From Propionibacteriaceae bacterium (lineage in GTDB: Bacteria > Actinomycetota > Actinomycetes > Propionibacteriales > Propionibacteriaceae), in contig JAICEV010000127.1 of assembly GCA_025923975.1 (NCBI GenBank), forward strand, positions 1-8,720: a stretch of DNA of 8,720 bases. Direction: 5' to 3'. Under the pieces are notes generated by a model, which ran no database searches, was not told where the DNA came from, and saw nothing but the letters and a program-made list of their open reading frames with translations. The translations under genes were made by a program, and so were the position numbers. Positions 5,683 through 8,720 of this stretch are shown here, in pieces. Positions within the stretch are counted from its first letter, which is position 1. Each line of letters begins with the position of its first letter.

Positions 5683-6251
5683 GGGTCGCCGTAGTCGTGA
5701 TATCCGAGTTGTTCCCAGAAGCCGGGGAAGTCCTGCGGCATCAGCTCGATGCCGCGGACCCATTTGGCCGACTTCCAGAAGTACAGGTGCGGGACCAGCA
5801 GTCGCGCAGGTCCGCCGTGCTCAGGGGCAAGCTCCTGACCGTTGTACTCATAGGCGACCCAGGCTTTGCCGTCGAGCAGATCCTCCAATGGCAAGTTCGT
5901 GCTGTAACCGCCGTAGCTGTGGATCAGCGCGAAGTCTGCGGCGGTCTCGACGTCGGCCAGCAGGGTATCGATCGAGACTCCACGCCAGGCGGTATCCAGC
6001 TTGGACCACCGAGTCACGCAGTGAATGTCGGCCGTGACCGACTCTGCTGACAGGCCGGTTAGTTCTTTCCAACTCCACCGATGGCTCTGGCCAAGTTCCG
6101 TGACGACGGTGAACTCCCAGTCATCCAGTGAAATGCGGGGGGTCGGTCCCGCCGAGAGTACCGGGAAGTCGTCCGTCAGGTACTGACCCGGCGGTAACCG
6201 CTGGTTGCTGTCACGTCTCCGCCCTCGGAAGCCCCTGCTCACGATGCTCAT
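5652..6251 (-). CDS. Sulfite oxidase-like molybdopterin-dependent oxidoreductase
   Basis: A 199-residue enzyme with a sulfite-oxidase-fold molybdopterin domain. The expected molybdenum ligand is Cys78 in ADIHCVTRWSK, with the downstream WRGV(S/T) segment typical of the family. Also seen: HSYGGYSTNLPLEDLL, LAPEHGGPARLLVP, and YFWKSAKWVRGIEL, the C-terminal dimer/active-site segments. Compared with YedY/MsrP-type proteins it lacks a Tat or Sec signal and has only a short basic N-terminus (RGFRGRRRD), so it should act in the cytoplasm. It has no haem or dimerisation domain, unlike full sulfite oxidases. The reaction is unknown. Start: ATG 6251 has GGAGGT seven bases upstream (6259-6264); the ATG at 6287 places this inside the gene. 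It is first of the four-gene unit, diverging from the AraC-type gene over 91 bases. Confidence 0.92.
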   Translation of the reverse strand: MSIVSRGFRGRRRDSNQRLPPGQYLTDDFPVLSAGPTPRISLDDWEFTVVTELGQSHRWSWKELTGLSAESVTADIHCVTRWSKLDTAWRGVSIDTLLADVETAADFALIHSYGGYSTNLPLEDLLDGKAWVAYEYNGQELAPEHGGPARLLVPHLYFWKSAKWVRGIELMPQDFPGFWEQLGYHDYGDPWREQRYQGD

Positions 6252-6283
6252 CACAACCACCTCCAAGACGTCGGCCGGACCCT

Positions 6284-6335
6284 CCATGCATACTCCACAA
6301 CGCAGCAGGCGTCGAGTCCCCCTGCTATGGCATGG
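6284..6335. promoter_or_regulatory. Nested inverted repeats in the molybdoenzyme/AraC divergent region (possible operator)
   Basis: CCATGC at 6284-6289 pairs with GCATGG at 6330-6335. Inside it, AGCAGG at 6304-6309 pairs with CCTGCT at 6321-6326. The right-hand outer arm ends seven bases before the regulator's GTG. The position between divergent genes, one a DNA-binding protein, suits an autoregulatory operator, but six-base arms can occur by chance. Confidence 0.3.
6287..6315 (-). promoter_or_regulatory. Weak candidate promoter for the molybdoenzyme unit
   Basis: On the minus strand TCGACG (6315-6310) and TATGCA (6292-6287) are separated by 17 bases, placing a start site roughly 30 bases before ATG 6251. 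Both boxes match the housekeeping consensus only partly (about four and three of six), so this is a weak proposal. Confidence 0.22.
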
Positions 6336-6342
6336 TGGTGGG

Positions 6343-6762
6343 GTGATCTTGGAGGACCTCGTCCGGCTACGCCGGGCTCGTGACCTGATGGACCGCGACT
6401 ATGCGAAGCCGCTCGATGTTCCGGCGCTGGCGCGGACCGCCTTCATGTCGCCGGGCCATTTCTCCCGCAGCTTTCGGGCTGCCTTCGGGGAGACGCCGTA
6501 CAGCTATCTGATGACCCGCCGGATCGAACGGGCCAAGGCGCTGCTGCGGCGGGGTGACCTGACGGTGACAGAGGTTTGCTTCGCGGTCGGCTGCACATCG
6601 CTGGGATCGTTCAGCTCGCGGTTCACCGAGCTGGTCGGCGAGAGCCCGAGCTCATACCGGGCCCGTCGCCACGACGACGGCGCCGCCATCCCGGCTTGCG
6701 TTTCCAAGATCTACACGCGACCGGTCAGGAATGGAGAAGCGAAATCTGCCTCCCGCCCGTAG
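6343..6762 (+). CDS. AraC-type helix-turn-helix regulator consisting of the DNA-binding domain only
   Basis: A 139-residue transcription regulator. Nearly the whole protein is the AraC/XylS DNA-binding domain with two helix-turn-helix units: about 26-47 (VPALARTAFMSPGHFSRSFR) and about 74-95 (TVTEVCFAVGCTSLGSFSSR). The second is followed by the family end signature FTELVGESPSSYR. There is no N-terminal cupin or other sensor domain, so any signal must come from a partner, an effector bound in the domain, or expression level. Start: GTG 6343 (then ILEDLVRLRRARD, the usual beginning of this group). The open frame to 6205 is antisense to the molybdoenzyme gene and has no regulator character. A basic/variable tail of about 30 residues ends at TAG 6760-6762. 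The VOC gene begins 10 bases on and is the likely co-transcribed target (inference). Confidence 0.88.
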   Translation: MILEDLVRLRRARDLMDRDYAKPLDVPALARTAFMSPGHFSRSFRAAFGETPYSYLMTRRIERAKALLRRGDLTVTEVCFAVGCTSLGSFSSRFTELVGESPSSYRARRHDDGAAIPACVSKIYTRPVRNGEAKSASRP

Positions 6763-6772
6763 CGTGAAACGC

Positions 6773-7189
6773 ATGGACATCAAACTTTCACAGTGCTTCA
6801 TCGCCGTCGACGATCATGACAAGGCGCTCGCCTTCTACCGAGACGTTCTCGGCCTGGAGGTGCGCCACGACGTCGCGTTCGAGGGGATGCGCTGGGTGAG
6901 CGTCGGCGCACCGTCACAGCCCGACGTGGATATCGTCCTCGAACCGCCCGTCGCGGACCCTAACGCCTCGCCGGCCGACAAGGAGGCGGCGGCGGAATTG
7001 CTGGCGAAGGGCCTGCTGCGCGGTGTCATCTTCGCCACCGACGACTGCGACGCCACCTTCGAGCGCATCCGCGCCGCGGGTGGCGAGGTGCTGCAGGAGC
7101 CGATCGACATGCCATACGGCGTCCGCGACTGCGCCTTCCGCGATCCCGCCGGCAATATGTTGCGCTTCGGCCAGCCTCGCAGGCAGTGA
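6773..7189 (+). CDS. VOC family protein (glyoxalase/bleomycin-resistance fold)
   Basis: A 138-residue vicinal-oxygen-chelate fold protein. Seen: the first beta-alpha-beta module with CFIAVDDHDKALAFYRDVLG (residues 8-27), the second module with GVIFATDDCDATFERIRAAG, and the closing CAFRDPAGNMLRFGQP. The position usually occupied by the last metal-binding Glu (DPxGNxxE) is Arg131, and the first-strand metal His is not evident. It may therefore be a binding/sequestration protein or use another metal site rather than act as a classic glyoxalase. Start: ATG 6773 (MDIKLSQCF, the usual start for this group); GTG 6764 and ATG 6731 are in frame but less likely, the latter overlapping the regulator. 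It follows the AraC-type gene by 10 bases. Such AraC/VOC pairs are, to my recollection, common in actinobacteria; the ligand is unknown. It converges on the DUF2237 gene with an 18-base gap. Confidence 0.92.
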   Translation: MDIKLSQCFIAVDDHDKALAFYRDVLGLEVRHDVAFEGMRWVSVGAPSQPDVDIVLEPPVADPNASPADKEAAAELLAKGLLRGVIFATDDCDATFERIRAAGGEVLQEPIDMPYGVRDCAFRDPAGNMLRFGQPRRQ

Positions 7190-7207
7190 ACTCAGGCCTA
7201 AGTCTGA

Positions 7208-7597
7208 TCACTCCAGCGAGCTGAGATCCTCAGGGACGTCAACCGCATACTTTTGCAGCACAGCCAGGTCGATGACGTCAAGCGCTCGCGAATTAGTGGA
7301 GGCCAGTACCACTGGCGGAGCGACTCCGGCTTGGTGCGCCTCAAGCCAGCGTTGGGCAACCACGCACCACCGGTCGCCAGGTCGCAGACCCGGAAAGCCG
7401 TACGCGGGCGCTGGCGTGATCAAGTCATTGCCGACGCTCCGCTGCTGATCGAGAAACTCGGCAGTCACCACTGCGCAGACCAGATGGACGGCCTGATCTG
7501 GTCCACAAGTGCAGCAGCCGTCGCGATAGAAGCCCGTGATCGGGTCTGTGCCGCAGCTTTGGAGTTCGCCGCCGAAGACATTGCTTTCACCCTGCAC
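7208..7597 (-). CDS. DUF2237 family protein
   Basis: A 129-residue protein I recognise as DUF2237, a widespread family of unknown function. Signature: NVFGGELQSCGTDPITGFYR (residues 6-25), then DGCCTCGP (26-33). VCAVVTAEFL, GNDLITPAPAYGFPGLRPGD and RWCVVAQRWLEAH follow. The Cys-rich stretch (Cys15, Cys28, Cys29, Cys31, Cys41) is conserved in pattern and may bind metal, but this is not shown. It ends AVDVPEDLSSLE with TGA at 7210-7208. Start: GTG 7597, which places the family signature at the expected distance from the N-terminus. The frame stays open to 8122, but that part is antisense to the MFS transporter and has no family character, so it is excluded. It diverges from the MFS gene over 45 bases. 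Confidence 0.88.
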   Translation of the reverse strand: MQGESNVFGGELQSCGTDPITGFYRDGCCTCGPDQAVHLVCAVVTAEFLDQQRSVGNDLITPAPAYGFPGLRPGDRWCVVAQRWLEAHQAGVAPPVVLASTNSRALDVIDLAVLQKYAVDVPEDLSSLE

Positions 7598-7599
7598 AA

Positions 7600-7643
7600 C
7601 CCCAGTCTGGCCTGACCTGCGATGATCGCGACTGGGGAGGCCA
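7600..7643. promoter_or_regulatory. Inverted repeats in the DUF2237/MFS divergent interval (possible shared operator)
   Basis: Three symmetric elements lie in a very short divergent interval. CCCCAGT at 7600-7606 pairs with ACTGGGG at 7631-7637. TGGCCT at 7608-7613 pairs with AGGCCA at 7638-7643. GCGATGATCGC at 7619-7629 is a self-complementary sequence with a single central base. With both promoters squeezed into the same DNA, a protein bound here would affect both genes. No factor can be named. Confidence 0.3.
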
Positions 7644-8720
7644 TGACACCACACAAGCGCCCGGAGGCCGGTGGCGAGGAAGCGCCGGTTGTCGCCCCGC
7701 TGGCCGTGCTGGTCACGTGTGCATTGTTGGTGCTGGCTCAGCTGTACCTGGCTATCACCCTGGCACCCGTCATCGGAGAACTGTTCACCGATGACCCAAC
7801 CGCGGCAGCAGCTGCCGTGGGTACCACGTACGCGCTGGCCTATGGCCTGGGGTTCCTGATCTTCGGGCCGCTGTCGGACCGGTATGGACGCAAGCCGGTA
7901 CTCGTACCAGGACTGGCCGTCCTGGCAATCGCGACTGCAGGCTTGGCGGCGTCGTCCTCGCTGGCCATCGTGGCGGTGCTGCGAACCGTCCAAGGTTTTG
8001 TGGCAGCGAGTTTCTCCGCCACCGCGCTGGCCTACGTGGGCGAGGCACTTCCACCGAGATGGCGGTCCACCGGGATTGGCGCGATGTCGACCGCGTTCCT
8101 GTCGGCTGGCATTCTCGGCCAAGTCTTTGCGCAGGCGGTTGCCGAGGCTCTCGGCTGGCGCTGGGTATTCGGCCTTGCCGGTCCGGCACTTCTGATCGGC
8201 GCTATCGCCGCGGCGACGATTCTGATCGAGCCCACCCGCGGCGGACCACCGGCCAGCTTGGCTCAGAAGTATCGGGAGCTGGCCAGATTGGCAGTGCAGC
8301 GCAAGCTCGTATTGCCGAACCTGGCTTCCTTTCCTGTCATCTTGAGCTTCGTCGCCATGTACGCCGCTCTCGGCCCGCTGCTACAGACTCACTTCGGACT
8401 CGACGATACCGATGTCCTGCTGGTAAGACTCGCCGGGCTACCAGCGATGTTGTTGGCTCCTATTGCCGGCTGGCTGGCTGGGCGGCACGGCTCTGTGCGG
8501 GTAGCCGTCGCGGGATTTCTAATCGCCGCGGTAGGACTCGCAGCGGAGGCACTCTCGGCTACTGCACTCTGGCCGCTTGTCATCGCCAGTTTCATTTTCG
8601 TTCTTGGCATTGCCACGACCGTGCCCGGAGTGATCGCGACGGTCGGTAGCCGCGGCGGCTCATCTCGGGCCGGCGCACTGGCCCTCAACGGGCTCTATGT
8701 GTTCGCAGGAGCCTCCTGCG
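7643..8720 (+). CDS. MFS transporter, DHA1/YnfM-like (3' end outside window)
   Basis: At least 359 residues of a major facilitator superfamily exporter of the inner membrane; it normally would have 12 helices and about 390-400 residues, so only the end is missing. The frame runs uninterrupted to the window edge. Seen: first helix with LAQLYLAITLAPVI; motif A GPLSDRYGRK (residues 75-84) in the loop after helix 2; LRTVQGF (113-119, Arg114/Gln117/Gly118) in helix 4; LGWRWVFGLAGP before helix 6; a basic central loop (AQKYRELARLAVQRK). Another hydrophobic set leads to FIFVLGIATTVPG. This order suits a proton-coupled drug or metabolite exporter; the substrate is unknown. Start: ATG 7643 is preceded by GGGGAGG but at very short spacing; ATG 7622, seven codons upstream in frame, is the alternative and overlaps the palindrome at 7619-7629. 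Diverges from DUF2237. Confidence 0.9.
   Translation, partial: MTPHKRPEAGGEEAPVVAPLAVLVTCALLVLAQLYLAITLAPVIGELFTDDPTAAAAAVGTTYALAYGLGFLIFGPLSDRYGRKPVLVPGLAVLAIATAGLAASSSLAIVAVLRTVQGFVAASFSATALAYVGEALPPRWRSTGIGAMSTAFLSAGILGQVFAQAVAEALGWRWVFGLAGPALLIGAIAAATILIEPTRGGPPASLAQKYRELARLAVQRKLVLPNLASFPVILSFVAMYAALGPLLQTHFGLDDTDVLLVRLAGLPAMLLAPIAGWLAGRHGSVRVAVAGFLIAAVGLAAEALSATALWPLVIASFIFVLGIATTVPGVIATVGSRGGSSRAGALALNGLYVFAGASC

Noticed and set aside
5583..6050. Two plus-strand open frames of about 150 codons
   Set aside because: They are antisense to the molybdoenzyme and flavoprotein genes, which carry clear family motifs; no domain character is visible in the plus-strand products.
7253..7615. 120-codon plus-strand open frame
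   Set aside because: It is antisense to the DUF2237 gene, whose product has an unmistakable family signature.
7598..8122. Open frame extending the DUF2237 gene upstream by 175 codons on the minus strand
   Set aside because: It is antisense to the MFS transporter, has low-complexity Arg/Gln/Gly-rich composition and no match to the DUF2237 N-terminus; the family signature begins right after GTG 7597.

Overview
The window is GC-rich and densely coded on both strands. It looks like chromosomal DNA of a mycobacterium or a close actinobacterial relative. The support is a coenzyme-F420-type (LLM class) oxidoreductase, two Cys-lipoproteins, a sulfite-oxidase-like/DUF6510 gene group of a kind I associate with actinobacteria, GTG starts, and two start codons that appear to be leaderless. 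No species can be assigned. I see no mobile element, CRISPR array, rRNA or tRNA, and the ordinary convergent and divergent gene pairs do not suggest an island.

Layout. Positions 1-398 (+) hold the C-terminal part of an F420-dependent LLM oxidoreductase, closed by a perfect GC hairpin (415-439) shared with the converging unit. The unit 454-1720 (-) reads cupredoxin lipoprotein, then a second lipoprotein with a three-fold helical repeat. It starts from a candidate ECF (SigK-like) promoter placed so that the GTG start would be the first transcribed codon. After a 207-base divergent interval, 1928-3750 (+) encodes an aldo/keto reductase and, 8 bases later, an extended-SDR (epimerase-like) protein. 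Positions 3770-6251 (-) hold a four-gene unit. In transcription order it is a cytoplasmic sulfite-oxidase-like molybdoenzyme, an FAD/NAD(P) ferredoxin-reductase-type flavoprotein, a DUF6510 zinc-ribbon protein and a CPBP-family membrane protease homologue. Positions 6343-7189 (+) carry a DNA-binding-domain-only AraC-type regulator followed by a VOC-fold protein. Positions 7208-7597 (-) encode a DUF2237 protein. Positions 7643-8720 (+) encode an MFS transporter that runs off the window.

How the genes may work together. The molybdoenzyme and flavoprotein plausibly form a cytoplasmic redox pair: NAD(P)H to flavin to molybdenum or an unknown partner, or the reverse. DUF6510 is a translationally linked accessory protein. 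The two lipoproteins are predicted to be surface-exposed and to act together, with the cupredoxin carrying one type-1 copper atom. The AraC/VOC pair is probably co-transcribed. The DUF2237 and MFS genes diverge from a 45-base interval and may share control elements.

The least ordinary part of the window is the cupredoxin plus triple-repeat lipoprotein pair with its ECF-like leaderless promoter. The rest is mostly recognisable families, several of them without a known biochemical role.
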